This document shows, one piece after another, positions 1 to 7,766 of a DNA stretch of 37,663 nt. Position 1 is the stretch's first letter, and each line of letters opens with the position of its first letter. The position numbers were made by a program, and so were the translations under genes. Source of the DNA: JANJUB01 sp040081075. Lineage in GTDB: Bacteria > Armatimonadota > Fimbriimonadia > Fimbriimonadales > Fimbriimonadaceae. The DNA lies in NCBI GenBank assembly GCA_040081075.1, contig JBEBHJ010000034.1:1-37663 (forward strand), read 5' to 3'. The notes under the pieces were generated by a model. That model saw only the letters and a program-made list of their open reading frames with translations, was not told the origin of the DNA and did not search any database.

Positions 1-713
1 TCTCTTCCCAATGCCCATAGGTTTTCGCCGATTTCTTCGTTCACGTAGGGCTGCGGTTTGTCTGGCTCGTAAATCGCTCTCTGCTCAAAAAGGGCCTCGT
101 CATATCGGCCCAGCGACCGCTTACATCGCGCGACCGCCCATTTTGCCACGTGAAGCGGCTCAGCTTGACCCATAGCTTCACGAATGGGTACGGCGCGCTC
201 AAACAATGCGAGAGCTTCGTCGTATCTGTTTAAGTCGTGAAGACTCCATGCGGTGTTGTTAAGCAGGCTCGCGAGCCAACGCCGTGCCTTCGGATCATCG
301 CTGGCCTCGGCGATTGCAATTGCTTCAAGGTTCCACCGAAGCGACTCATCCCCCGTTTCCACAATGCCAAGCATATGCATGACATCAACCTTCAAATCAA
401 CTTCCTGCCGAAATTCGCCTAGAGCCTCAAGAAATATGGGCTTGGCTGCGGCCGGGTCGCCGGACGAGTTGCGAATGCGACCTAACTCGAGCAAGAAACA
501 AACGCGCGCGCGTTCGGAAGCGGTGTCCCACTCATCCAGAACCTCTTCCAAGATTTCTTCTGCAAGATCGAATTGTTTTCGAAGGCCATAGGTTCGGGCG
601 ATTTGGCACAACACCTCATGCCTTTGATCACCGGATTGCGGCAAATACTCCCGGAAGCGAACTTCCGATGCCGCCGGATCTTGGAAGTCCCATAACCCGC
701 GAAGGTCTTTCAT
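1..713 (-). CDS. TPR-repeat protein, 3' end cut off by the window
   Basis: An open frame runs from an ATG at 713 to the left edge without a stop, giving 237 codons, so the C-terminus is missing. The product (MKDLRGLWDFQDPAASEV...) is acidic and helical, without a signal peptide or membrane segment, so it is probably cytoplasmic. Repeated helix pairs with alanine, leucine and aromatic spacing, such as 'YDEALALFERAVPIREA' and later 'GRYDEALFEQRAIYEP', are typical of tetratricopeptide repeats, which bind other proteins. Nothing shows a catalytic domain or a specific partner. It diverges from leuS across 50 bases. There is no Shine-Dalgarno before the ATG; a TAATTT hexamer lies six bases upstream. 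The coding frame and fold class look secure, while the function is unknown. Confidence 0.8.
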   Translation of the reverse strand, partial: MKDLRGLWDFQDPAASEVRFREYLPQSGDQRHEVLCQIARTYGLRKQFDLAEEILEEVLDEWDTASERARVCFLLELGRIRNSSGDPAAAKPIFLEALGEFRQEVDLKVDVMHMLGIVETGDESLRWNLEAIAIAEASDDPKARRWLASLLNNTAWSLHDLNRYDEALALFERAVPIREAMGQAEPLHVAKWAVARCKRSLGRYDEALFEQRAIYEPDKPQPYVNEEIGENLWALGR

Positions 714-719
714 CTGTCT

Positions 720-725
720 AAATTA
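720..725 (-). promoter_or_regulatory. -10-like box TAATTT, 6 nt before the TPR gene ATG
   Basis: Read on the minus strand, TAATTT ends six bases before the ATG at 713. A start of transcription 6-7 bases downstream would fall on or next to the A of the ATG, giving a leaderless mRNA. No convincing -35 box is seen. Confidence 0.35.
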
Positions 726-752
726 TGACAGCCCTTAACCTTCTGGCCACGG

Positions 753-758
753 TAAAAT
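753..758 (+). promoter_or_regulatory. -10-like box TAAAAT, 5 nt before the leuS ATG
   Basis: TAAAAT is followed by five bases and the leuS ATG at 764. No Shine-Dalgarno fits in this space, and no good -35 hexamer sits 16-18 bases upstream. A leaderless leuS transcript is the simplest reading. Confidence 0.35.
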
Positions 759-763
759 AGCTC

Positions 764-3592
764 ATGCCCGAGCGTTATGATCCTTCCTCATTTGAAGCCA
801 AATGGCGTAAGCGTTGGCTTGAGGCGGATCTTTTTAGGACTCGCGAGGAGCCGGGGCGGCCCAAGTTTTACTATCTCGATTTCTTTCCCTACCCATCGGG
901 CGCCGGCCTGAGCGTTGGGCATTGCCGCAACTACGTGCCGGGCGACGTGATGGCCCGGTTTAAGTTCATGCAGGGCTTCAACGTTTTGCACCCCATGGGG
1001 TTTGATGCCTTTGGTCTGCCTGCCGAAAACGAGGCCATAAAGAGGCAACGCCATCCTAGCGAGATGATTGACCAGTACGGGGCCAACTATAAGCGACAAA
1101 TGGATTTGGTGGCCATCAGCTACGATTGGTCACGCTCGTTCAAGTCGTCCGATCCAACCTATTACAAGTGGACCCAGTGGATTTTCAAGAAGCTCTATGA
1201 AAAGGGATTGGCCTACCGCTCGAACGCTGAAGTGAATTGGTGCCCAAAAGATAAAACCGCACTCGCGAATGAGGAAGTGGTGGGCGGCTTGTGTGAGCGT
1301 TGCGGCACACCGGTGGAGAAGCGGGCAATCCCGCAGTGGTTTTTCAAGATAACCGACTACGCCCAACGCCTGATTGACGATTTGGATACCGTGGACTGGC
1401 CAGAGGGCATCAAAGCCTTGCAGCGCAATTGGATCGGCCGAAGCGAAGGGGCCGAGTTCACGATGAAGATATCGTTCTCATCGGGTTCTGGCTCGGTGCA
1501 GGATGAATTGCAAAGCCTAAGGGAAGAAGTTATGGCTGAGGGTGTAACCATGCCTTCGGCCGATGCCGAACGGATTCAGCGCATTGAAGGGAAGTTGGCC
1601 AGCAGCATCGCCGCCATTGATTCCTATCTGGTTCCCTCGGCATCAAATCTGGAAGTAAAGTCCAAGCCGCTGAGTTTCAAAGTCTTCACTACTCGGCTAG
1701 ACACGATATTCGGCATGACCTTCTGCGTCCTGGCTCCTGAACACCCGGTTGTAGATGAGATTTGTCGCCAAGCTCCGGCTGAGTTCGCCCAGCCCGTTCG
1801 TGACTACCAAGTGCTCGCTAAGAATCGCACAGACATGGAGCGCATGGCCGAGACCAAAGACAAAACCGGGGTCTTCACGGGTGCCTACGCGATAAATCCA
1901 TTCAATGGCAAGCGGGTACCGATCTGGATCGCAGATTACGTTCTGGCAACTTACGGAACCGGCGCAATCATGGCGGTTCCGGGCCACGATCAGCGGGATT
2001 TCGATTTCGCGGTGAAGTACGGGCTGGAGGTGATTCCAGTAATCAAACCGAGCGCGGAATACTTGGGTGAGTATCCGTTGGAACACTACCTAGCCAACCC
2101 CAAAGCGTTCAATCCACCTTTCGAGTCGAAGGAGTCCGTAATGATCAACTCGGGTTCGTTTGATGGCCTGTCTTACCAAGAGGGAACAAGGCAGTTAGCG
2201 GAGCGACTCGAAGCGGAGAGTATCGGTGAGCGAAAGATTCAATACAAATTGCGCGACTGGCTTATTTCACGCCAGCGCTATTGGGGCTGCCCTATTCCCG
2301 TGATCCACAGCAAAGATGGAGAGATGCAGCTTGTGCCGGATGATTGCTTGCCAGTCTACTTGCCCAATGTTGAATCCTACGAGCCCAGCGACGATGGCTC
2401 GTCGCCGCTTAGCAAGATCGGTGAGTTTGTCAACGTCACCGATCTTGATGGCAGGATGGGCCGACGCGAGACTGACACGATGGGCGGCTTTGCGTGCTCT
2501 TCTTGGTATTTCCTGCGTTTCTGCGACCCTCACAACGAGGACGAGCCGTGGAACATGGAGCGCGTGAAGTATTGGATGCCGGTGGATTGTTACGTGGGCG
2601 GCGCCGAGCACGCGGTTATGCACTTGCTTTACGCTCGGTTTTGGACAAAGGTGCTATACGATCTTGGCCTAGTGCCCGTCAAAGAGCCATTCCAACGCCT
2701 GATGAATCAGGGCCAAGTTCTTGGTCACACGCCTTATCGCCACCCTCGAGAAGGCGAAACCCTGAATCCGGGTGAGGAAGGCATCCTTCTTTCTCACGAC
2801 GAAGCTGCACAGTTGCCGGACGATCAGAAGTTCTATCGTTGGGTGCGAATGAGCAAGTCAAAAGGCAACGTGGTGACCCCCGAAGAAGCCGTTGAAGGCT
2901 ACGGGGCCGATGCGTTACGTGTCTTCGAGTTGTTCATCGCGCCGTTTGAAGGCGATGTTCAGTGGAGTAACGAGGGAATGAACGGAACGGTTCGATTCCT
3001 AAGTCGCATCTTTAAGCTCGTCTCAGAATTCAAAGAGTCTTTCGATCCGGACTGGAGAAACCATATCGGACTCATGGACGTTACTGAGACCAGCAAGGGA
3101 ATCCGCCGCGCTACCCATCGAGGTATCCAAAAGGCGGGAGACGACATTGAGCGCTTTTCGTTTAATACTTACATCAGCTCAACGATGATTTGGGTGAACG
3201 AACTGTACGACTTCGCCAAGAGTCGCCCCAGTTGGGGCCAAAGCGAGCAATTTGCGATTTCTGAAGCTATCGAGAGCCTCATCCTCGTGATTGCTCCAGC
3301 TGCTCCTCACTCAGCAGATGAGCTTTGGGAGTTTTTGGGAAAACCTGGCTATACCTATTACGAAAGCTGGCCCAAATTTGATCCAGCTCTTTGCGTTGCC
3401 GATACGGTGACGATCGCAGTTCAGGTTAATGGCAAACTTCGGGATACACTGGAAGTTGCGGTGAATATCTCCGACGAAGATTTGGAACGAATTGCTCAAG
3501 AATGCGAAAAAGTGAAAGCTCACACCGACGGCAAAACTGTGCGCAAAGTGATCGTTATTCCCGGCAAACTGGTTAATATTGTGGCCAACTAA
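764..3592 (+). CDS. leuS: Leucyl-tRNA synthetase
   Basis: Cytoplasmic class Ia enzyme that charges tRNA-Leu with leucine using ATP. The 942 residues show the family in order: N-terminal catalytic start with 'FPYPSGAGLSVGH' (HIGH-type motif at about 50-53), a zinc-knuckle-like part with Cys160, Cys177 and Cys180, the CP1 editing domain with its threonine-rich 'TTRLDT' (309-314) and 'VPGHDQRDFDF', and the 'MSKSKGNVV' signature at 696-704, then anticodon-binding and C-terminal domains. Editing of mischarged tRNA should be intact because both CP1 motifs are present. It is longer than common bacterial LeuRS (about 860) mainly because about 65 extra residues (roughly 237-303) sit at the entrance of CP1. 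The next gene starts two bases after the stop, so the two are co-transcribed. Confidence 0.97.
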   Translation: MPERYDPSSFEAKWRKRWLEADLFRTREEPGRPKFYYLDFFPYPSGAGLSVGHCRNYVPGDVMARFKFMQGFNVLHPMGFDAFGLPAENEAIKRQRHPSEMIDQYGANYKRQMDLVAISYDWSRSFKSSDPTYYKWTQWIFKKLYEKGLAYRSNAEVNWCPKDKTALANEEVVGGLCERCGTPVEKRAIPQWFFKITDYAQRLIDDLDTVDWPEGIKALQRNWIGRSEGAEFTMKISFSSGSGSVQDELQSLREEVMAEGVTMPSADAERIQRIEGKLASSIAAIDSYLVPSASNLEVKSKPLSFKVFTTRLDTIFGMTFCVLAPEHPVVDEICRQAPAEFAQPVRDYQVLAKNRTDMERMAETKDKTGVFTGAYAINPFNGKRVPIWIADYVLATYGTGAIMAVPGHDQRDFDFAVKYGLEVIPVIKPSAEYLGEYPLEHYLANPKAFNPPFESKESVMINSGSFDGLSYQEGTRQLAERLEAESIGERKIQYKLRDWLISRQRYWGCPIPVIHSKDGEMQLVPDDCLPVYLPNVESYEPSDDGSSPLSKIGEFVNVTDLDGRMGRRETDTMGGFACSSWYFLRFCDPHNEDEPWNMERVKYWMPVDCYVGGAEHAVMHLLYARFWTKVLYDLGLVPVKEPFQRLMNQGQVLGHTPYRHPREGETLNPGEEGILLSHDEAAQLPDDQKFYRWVRMSKSKGNVVTPEEAVEGYGADALRVFELFIAPFEGDVQWSNEGMNGTVRFLSRIFKLVSEFKESFDPDWRNHIGLMDVTETSKGIRRATHRGIQKAGDDIERFSFNTYISSTMIWVNELYDFAKSRPSWGQSEQFAISEAIESLILVIAPAAPHSADELWEFLGKPGYTYYESWPKFDPALCVADTVTIAVQVNGKLRDTLEVAVNISDEDLERIAQECEKVKAHTDGKTVRKVIVIPGKLVNIVAN

Positions 3593-3594
3593 GC

Positions 3595-4290
3595 ATGAGT
3601 GAAGAAGCTAAGAAGTCGGGTTTGCCCAAGTCACTTCTCGTGACAGTGGCCGTAACATTGTTGATCGGTTTTGGCATCACTCGTGGATGCCAAAAGACTG
3701 ATCCCAATGAGATTCCGGCTATTCCAGCCATTCGCTCAAACGATGAATACAATCGGTATCTGGATCAAACTGAAAAACTCTCTTCAATACCCCTCGAGAA
3801 AAATGCAAACGAAATCGAACTTAGCCCACAAGACAACCTCAGCCTTAGAAAGTCCGAACCTCTAATAAAGGGGCTCATCGCGTACGACTACCAGCGATTC
3901 ACGCATTACTTGCTCTTGGCGAAGGTGTACTATGCGCTGGGACAGTATCCAGATGCGCTGTGGGCATGCAATCAGCTATTCGAGCGTGCACCAGCCCAAG
4001 GCACGGACGAGGTCATTTCTGCCGTTGCGGAAACTCGTTACGTAGCCTCGCGAAGTTACTTCTTTAGCAAAATGTATCTAGAGGCCGCCGCCGAAGGAAA
4101 AGAGGCCGTTCGACGGCGGCCCGAAAGCGCGGAATACCGGTGGGCGGAAGCCGCCGCTAGAGTTGAACTCAAGCAATTCGGAGCAGCCAAAACATTGTTA
4201 GATTTGGCGTTGGCAGTAGATCCCAAACACGAGAAGTCACAGAAGCTGTTGAGGTTCTTATCGCAAACACCAAAAGCCATGAAGCCGTAA
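3595..4290 (+). CDS. Membrane-anchored TPR protein
   Basis: A 231-residue protein starting two bases after the leuS stop, which points to translational coupling. Residues about 13-30 (KSLLVTVAVTLLIGFGIT) form one hydrophobic segment followed by a Gly-Cys, so the rest lies outside the cytoplasmic membrane or is tethered to it. The Cys context (TRGC) is a poor lipobox, so I favour a membrane anchor over a lipoprotein. Residues about 90-220 contain three or more helix pairs with TPR spacing, for example 'AKVYYALGQYPDALWACNQLF' minus its last residue, and a final repeat ending in 'LALAVDPKHEKSQKLL'. It probably acts as a protein-binding scaffold. No catalytic motif is visible and I cannot name a partner. 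Confidence 0.85.
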   Translation: MSEEAKKSGLPKSLLVTVAVTLLIGFGITRGCQKTDPNEIPAIPAIRSNDEYNRYLDQTEKLSSIPLEKNANEIELSPQDNLSLRKSEPLIKGLIAYDYQRFTHYLLLAKVYYALGQYPDALWACNQLFERAPAQGTDEVISAVAETRYVASRSYFFSKMYLEAAAEGKEAVRRRPESAEYRWAEAAARVELKQFGAAKTLLDLALAVDPKHEKSQKLLRFLSQTPKAMKP

Positions 4291-4342
4291 AGCGGTATCA
4301 TCATGGGCCGGGGTTGGTTCCTTCGAGCCATGGAATCGTTAG

Positions 4343-5332
4343 ATGGAAAACACCTTGACATTCGATCCGTCAGTCGCTGAGCTGTTTCGCGAACAACTTA
4401 GCGGCGCAACATCGGTGCTTATTGGCAGCCACCTCAATCCCGATGGCGATGCGCTCGGCTCAAGCCTTGCCCTTTCTCACTATTTGTGGAGCCAGGGTAT
4501 CAAGAACGAAGTTCTGAACCACCACCAACCTCCTCACAACCTTAGGTTTTTGCCTGGCGTTTCAAAGATTCGTCAGCAACCCATCCACGATGGGCACGAT
4601 TTGGGCATCATCGTTGACCTTGATGCAGTCCATCGACTTGGGAATATGGCTCAATACTTTGAGAATATTCCTCAACTCATCGTTATCGACCATCACGTGC
4701 CGATTGAATCCCCTGGGGATCTCAGAATTGTTGATACGACCGCCGCCGCAACTGCCCTGATTTTATGTCGGCTTTTTGACCAACTTGAGGCCACAATTAC
4801 GCCGGAAATGGCGACGTGCTTGCTTACAGGAATTGTCACCGATACCGGGAGCTTTCGATTCCGCAATACGTCTCCGGAGTCACTCGTGTGGGCGGCCAAC
4901 CTCATCCAAGCCGGGGGAGACATCAACCGGGTTTGTGAAGAAGTTTTCCAAAGAAAACCGCTCTCAAGTGTGAGGCTGCTGGGGCATATGCTCGACCGCA
5001 TGGAGTTGGACTGTAACAACAGGCTCGCTTTTGGAACGATCTCGGTTAGCGATTTTGAGTATGCCGAAGCAACAGATGAGGACACGGAAGGGTTTGTGAA
5101 TGAACTTCTTTCAATCGAGAGCGTGGAGATTGCGGCACTTTTCCGAGAAGTCCGACCTCTCAAGGTTAGGGTGTCACTCAGGTCTCGAGCTGATTATGAT
5201 GTTGCAGGCGTGGCTCAGGAAGTTGGTGGCGGCGGCCATCGCAACGCAGCGGGTTGTTCATTCGATATGACGCTTGATGAGGCTGTGGATGTCCTTATCC
5301 CGAGGTTGCGAGCTTGCTTGGAATCCTCTTAA
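4343..5332 (+). CDS. nrnA: DHH-family phosphoesterase, NrnA-type oligoribonuclease / pAp phosphatase
   Basis: Cytoplasmic DHH/DHHA1 enzyme of 329 residues. NrnA proteins degrade RNA oligonucleotides of a few residues to mononucleotides, and many also dephosphorylate 3'-phosphoadenosine 5'-phosphate. Visible metal-binding motifs are 'SHLNPDGDALGS' (His30, Asp34, Asp36), 'VIDHHVP' (Asp116, His117, His118), 'GIVTDTGSFRF' in the middle, and the C-terminal DHHA1 glycine-rich 'GGGGHRNAAGC' that binds substrate. Length fits the family. The gene overlaps truB by 19 bases; nrnA next to truB is a common bacterial arrangement (often within rbfA-nrnA-truB), which supports the assignment. The start at 4343 has only a weak ribosome-binding site, and substrate preference between oligoRNA and pAp cannot be read from sequence. 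Confidence 0.93.
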   Translation: MENTLTFDPSVAELFREQLSGATSVLIGSHLNPDGDALGSSLALSHYLWSQGIKNEVLNHHQPPHNLRFLPGVSKIRQQPIHDGHDLGIIVDLDAVHRLGNMAQYFENIPQLIVIDHHVPIESPGDLRIVDTTAAATALILCRLFDQLEATITPEMATCLLTGIVTDTGSFRFRNTSPESLVWAANLIQAGGDINRVCEEVFQRKPLSSVRLLGHMLDRMELDCNNRLAFGTISVSDFEYAEATDEDTEGFVNELLSIESVEIAALFREVRPLKVRVSLRSRADYDVAGVAQEVGGGGHRNAAGCSFDMTLDEAVDVLIPRLRACLESS

Positions 5333-6180
5333 TTGACAAGCCGTTACGCTTGACCTCGCACGACGTCATTTCGCGGATGCGCAAGGTTTGTAACACCAAG
5401 CGCATTGGGCATGCCGGCACACTTGATCCGCTCGCAACGGGTCTCCTGGTTGTCGCGGTCGGCCCCGCCACCCGATTTCTCCAGTATCTCGACCTTGAAC
5501 CAAAGGTTTATGAGGCGACAGTGAAGTTTGGGGTCGAGACCACAACCCAAGATCGAGAGGGTGATATCGTTGCCGAACTGCCAACCCCAACCGATCTCGC
5601 GTCCGTGTTGGAGGTGACCTTAACCCAGTTTCGCGGGCTCATTGATCAAGTTCCGTCGATTTACTCGGCAGTGAAGAAAGATGGTCAGCCGCTTTACAAA
5701 TATGCGAGGCAAGGGATAGAGGTTGAGGTTCGTCCGCGCCGCGTTCATATTGCAAAGCTCGAGGTAACGGCTTGGGTGGCATCAGATGAGGCGATCTTGT
5801 CCGTCGAGTGTTCGGGTGGAACCTATGTGAGGACTCTGGCTCATGATATCGGAGAAGCCCTCGGCTGCGGAGCCCATTTGAGTGCATTGAGGCGAACAAA
5901 GGTGGGGAAGTTCCCTTTGAGTGACTCCAAGCCTCTCGATGAGGTGAGACCCTTTGACATTATTCCGTTGAGTCAGGCGTTGATTCCCCCATCGGAGTCG
6001 GCAACCCTAGATGAGGGTCAGATTAGAGATATCCGAATGGGTCGGGCCATCGATTTTGAGGCAGAATATGGAGAAGGTCCTGTCGTGTTAATCGATGAGG
6101 CCGAAAATGTCGTAGGAATAGCCAAATACCGATGCAATCAGCTCCATCCCGAGTGCGTGATTCCAGCTCCGATGCCATGA
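5314..6180 (+). CDS. truB: tRNA pseudouridine(55) synthase
   Basis: TruB isomerises uridine 55 in the T-loop of most tRNAs to pseudouridine. The 288 residues begin with 'GILLIDKPLRLTSHDVI' and contain the catalytic block 'HAGTLDPLATGLL' with the nucleophile Asp38. Further family motifs are 'KVYEATVKFGVET', 'YSAVKKDGQPLYKYARQG' and 'CSGGTYVRTLAHDIG'. The last 60 residues form the usual C-terminal RNA-binding extension. The start is a TTG at 5314, inside the end of nrnA, with a CGAGG Shine-Dalgarno-like stretch at 5301-5305. This start gives the expected N-terminus, and no upstream ATG fits. Translation is probably coupled to nrnA and to the next gene, whose ATG overlaps this stop. Confidence 0.96.
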   Translation: MLGILLIDKPLRLTSHDVISRMRKVCNTKRIGHAGTLDPLATGLLVVAVGPATRFLQYLDLEPKVYEATVKFGVETTTQDREGDIVAELPTPTDLASVLEVTLTQFRGLIDQVPSIYSAVKKDGQPLYKYARQGIEVEVRPRRVHIAKLEVTAWVASDEAILSVECSGGTYVRTLAHDIGEALGCGAHLSALRRTKVGKFPLSDSKPLDEVRPFDIIPLSQALIPPSESATLDEGQIRDIRMGRAIDFEAEYGEGPVVLIDEAENVVGIAKYRCNQLHPECVIPAPMP

Positions 6181-6653
6181 AGTTTGTTCACTTTGAACCC
6201 GTGGTAAGTCGGCGCAGGATATCAGGGCAAGCCATTTGGTTTCTGTTTTGGCTTGGGGTCACCTTGTTCGGACTGATGCTGAAGGCCTCACCAGACGGGC
6301 ACGGCACCCATACTCAGTTGGGCCTTCCGCCTTGCCCTTCCGTTCTTGCCTTCAACCGTCCCTGCCCCGGATGCGGGCTAACAACGAGCTTTACCGCTAC
6401 AATGCATGGGGATTTCGCTTTCGCCTTTAAGGCACACCCGTTTGGAACGCTACTGTATGTCCTCTTTTCTCTTTCGGCGCTAGCGTGCGGTTACGGATTC
6501 TTGAAGGGGCTGAAGTTCAACACCGAGAGCAAGAAGTTTAATCTATGGCTTGGAGTAGTCGTAGGCCTGTTTTTGGCATTTGGGATAGCGCGCTTCGCGC
6601 TAAGTCCTGGTTATGGCAATGGCGATCCTTATCATCCGATAACTTCCAAATAG
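6177..6653 (+). CDS. DUF2752 membrane protein
   Basis: A 158-residue membrane protein with three or four hydrophobic segments: around residues 15-35, 85-105 (GTLLYVLFSLSALACGY) and 120-140 (LWLGVVVGLFLAFGIARFAL). The diagnostic feature is 'CPGCGLTTSFTATMHGDF', the Cys-Pro-x-Cys-Gly-x-Thr-Thr signature of DUF2752, whose biochemical role is unknown; the paired cysteines may bind metal or form a disulfide at the membrane surface. I chose the ATG at 6177, which overlaps the truB stop as ATGA, over an upstream in-frame ATG at 6132 that would place 15 unlike residues before the conserved part. It is the last gene of the coupled nrnA-truB group before araF. Confidence 0.88.
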   Translation: MKFVHFEPVVSRRRISGQAIWFLFWLGVTLFGLMLKASPDGHGTHTQLGLPPCPSVLAFNRPCPGCGLTTSFTATMHGDFAFAFKAHPFGTLLYVLFSLSALACGYGFLKGLKFNTESKKFNLWLGVVVGLFLAFGIARFALSPGYGNGDPYHPITSK

Positions 6654-6702
6654 AGGGGGCTTGAAACTGAAGCTGGGTTTAGCGGAAACTGTAGGACCAA
6701 TC

Positions 6703-7737
6703 ATGCTCAACAAGTTTGCTATTTCAGTTGCTTTGCTTGCCTCGATATTTGTGGCAGGCTGTAATGGAGACGCCTCCAAGGAAGCGAGCACCGGTTCAAC
6801 CGGCTCTACTTCGGACAAGCCCAAGGTTACAATCGGGTTTTTGGTTAAGTCGGCCACCGAGCCTTGGTTCCAAACTGAGTGGCAGTTCGCGCGAGAAGAA
6901 GCTGCCAAACACGGTGTGACGCTGGAGACCCAGGAAGTGAAGGATGCAACCGAAGTTGAATCCGTAATAAATACGCTAGCCGTAAAGGGCGCTCAGGGCG
7001 TGATCATTTGCACGCCTGACCAAAAGTTGGGCACGTCGATTGTGAAGTGGTGCGCGGAGAAGAAGCTCAAGTTGATGACGGTTGACGACAGACTCGTAGA
7101 TGCCCAAGGACAACCCATTGCTGACGTCCCTCACCTGGGTATTTCTGCCACCAACATCGGAAAACTCGTTGGAGAAACACTTGTTGCCGAGATGAAGAAG
7201 CGAAACTGGAAGCTTTCCGAAGTTGGCGCGATTGCGATTGCATATGATACGCTGGAAACCGCGCGACAACGCGTGGATGGGGCCATTTCCGTGCTTACCG
7301 CAGCCGGCTTCCCAAATGCGAACATCAAGCGAATGCCTTGGGGTACTTCAACAGATATTCCAACGGCAATCAATACGGCTAATACGGCGCTAACGCAGTC
7401 ACCAAACATCAAGAAGTGGATTGCGTTCAGTTCAAACGATGACGGCGTTTTGGGCGTAGTAAGAGCCGCAGCAGGACGGGGATTTGGAGCGGATAGCGTG
7501 ATTGGAGTCGGCATCAACGGGACGACGGCAAAGGACGATTTCGCCAAAGCTGATCCAACCGGGATGTTTGGCTCTGTGTTGCTGAGTGCGCGAACGCACG
7601 GAGCCAGCACCGTGAAGATGATGTATGAATGGATTGCGGAAGGCAAGGAGCCGGCCAAGGAAACATACACTACCGGTACGTTGATTACGCGCGAAAATTA
7701 CAAAGCTGAGCTAGAGAAAGAGGGGATCAAACTGTAA
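6703..7737 (+). CDS. araF: L-arabinose-type ABC transporter substrate-binding lipoprotein
   Basis: Extracytoplasmic sugar-binding protein that delivers substrate to the AraGH importer. The mature part aligns well with remembered E. coli AraF: 'GFLVKSATEPWFQTEW', 'VIICTPDQKLG', 'MTVDDRLVDAQG', 'SNDDGVLGVVRA', 'IGVGINGTTA' and the end 'LITRENYKAELEKEGIKL'. That similarity is stronger than generic ribose- or galactose-binding family likeness, so arabinose is the best substrate guess. The N-terminus chosen at ATG 6703 (MLNKFAISVALLASIFVAGC) is a signal peptide with a lipobox and Cys20, so the protein is lipid-anchored, followed by a Ser/Thr/Gly linker. A TTG at 6661 is in frame but would add 14 charged residues before the signal. 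araG follows after 29 bases. Confidence 0.93.
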   Translation: MLNKFAISVALLASIFVAGCNGDASKEASTGSTGSTSDKPKVTIGFLVKSATEPWFQTEWQFAREEAAKHGVTLETQEVKDATEVESVINTLAVKGAQGVIICTPDQKLGTSIVKWCAEKKLKLMTVDDRLVDAQGQPIADVPHLGISATNIGKLVGETLVAEMKKRNWKLSEVGAIAIAYDTLETARQRVDGAISVLTAAGFPNANIKRMPWGTSTDIPTAINTANTALTQSPNIKKWIAFSSNDDGVLGVVRAAAGRGFGADSVIGVGINGTTAKDDFAKADPTGMFGSVLLSARTHGASTVKMMYEWIAEGKEPAKETYTTGTLITRENYKAELEKEGIKL

Positions 7738-7766
7738 TCGGGCTTCACTCGGAGTCGAGTTGCAGT

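Noticed and set aside
6661..6702. TTG start for araF at 6661
   Set aside because: It would put a charged stretch ahead of a clean lipoprotein signal peptide, and its GAGGGGG is too close to act as a ribosome-binding site.
7131..7670. A 179-codon minus-strand open frame
   Set aside because: It is antisense to araF and is an artefact of codon bias.
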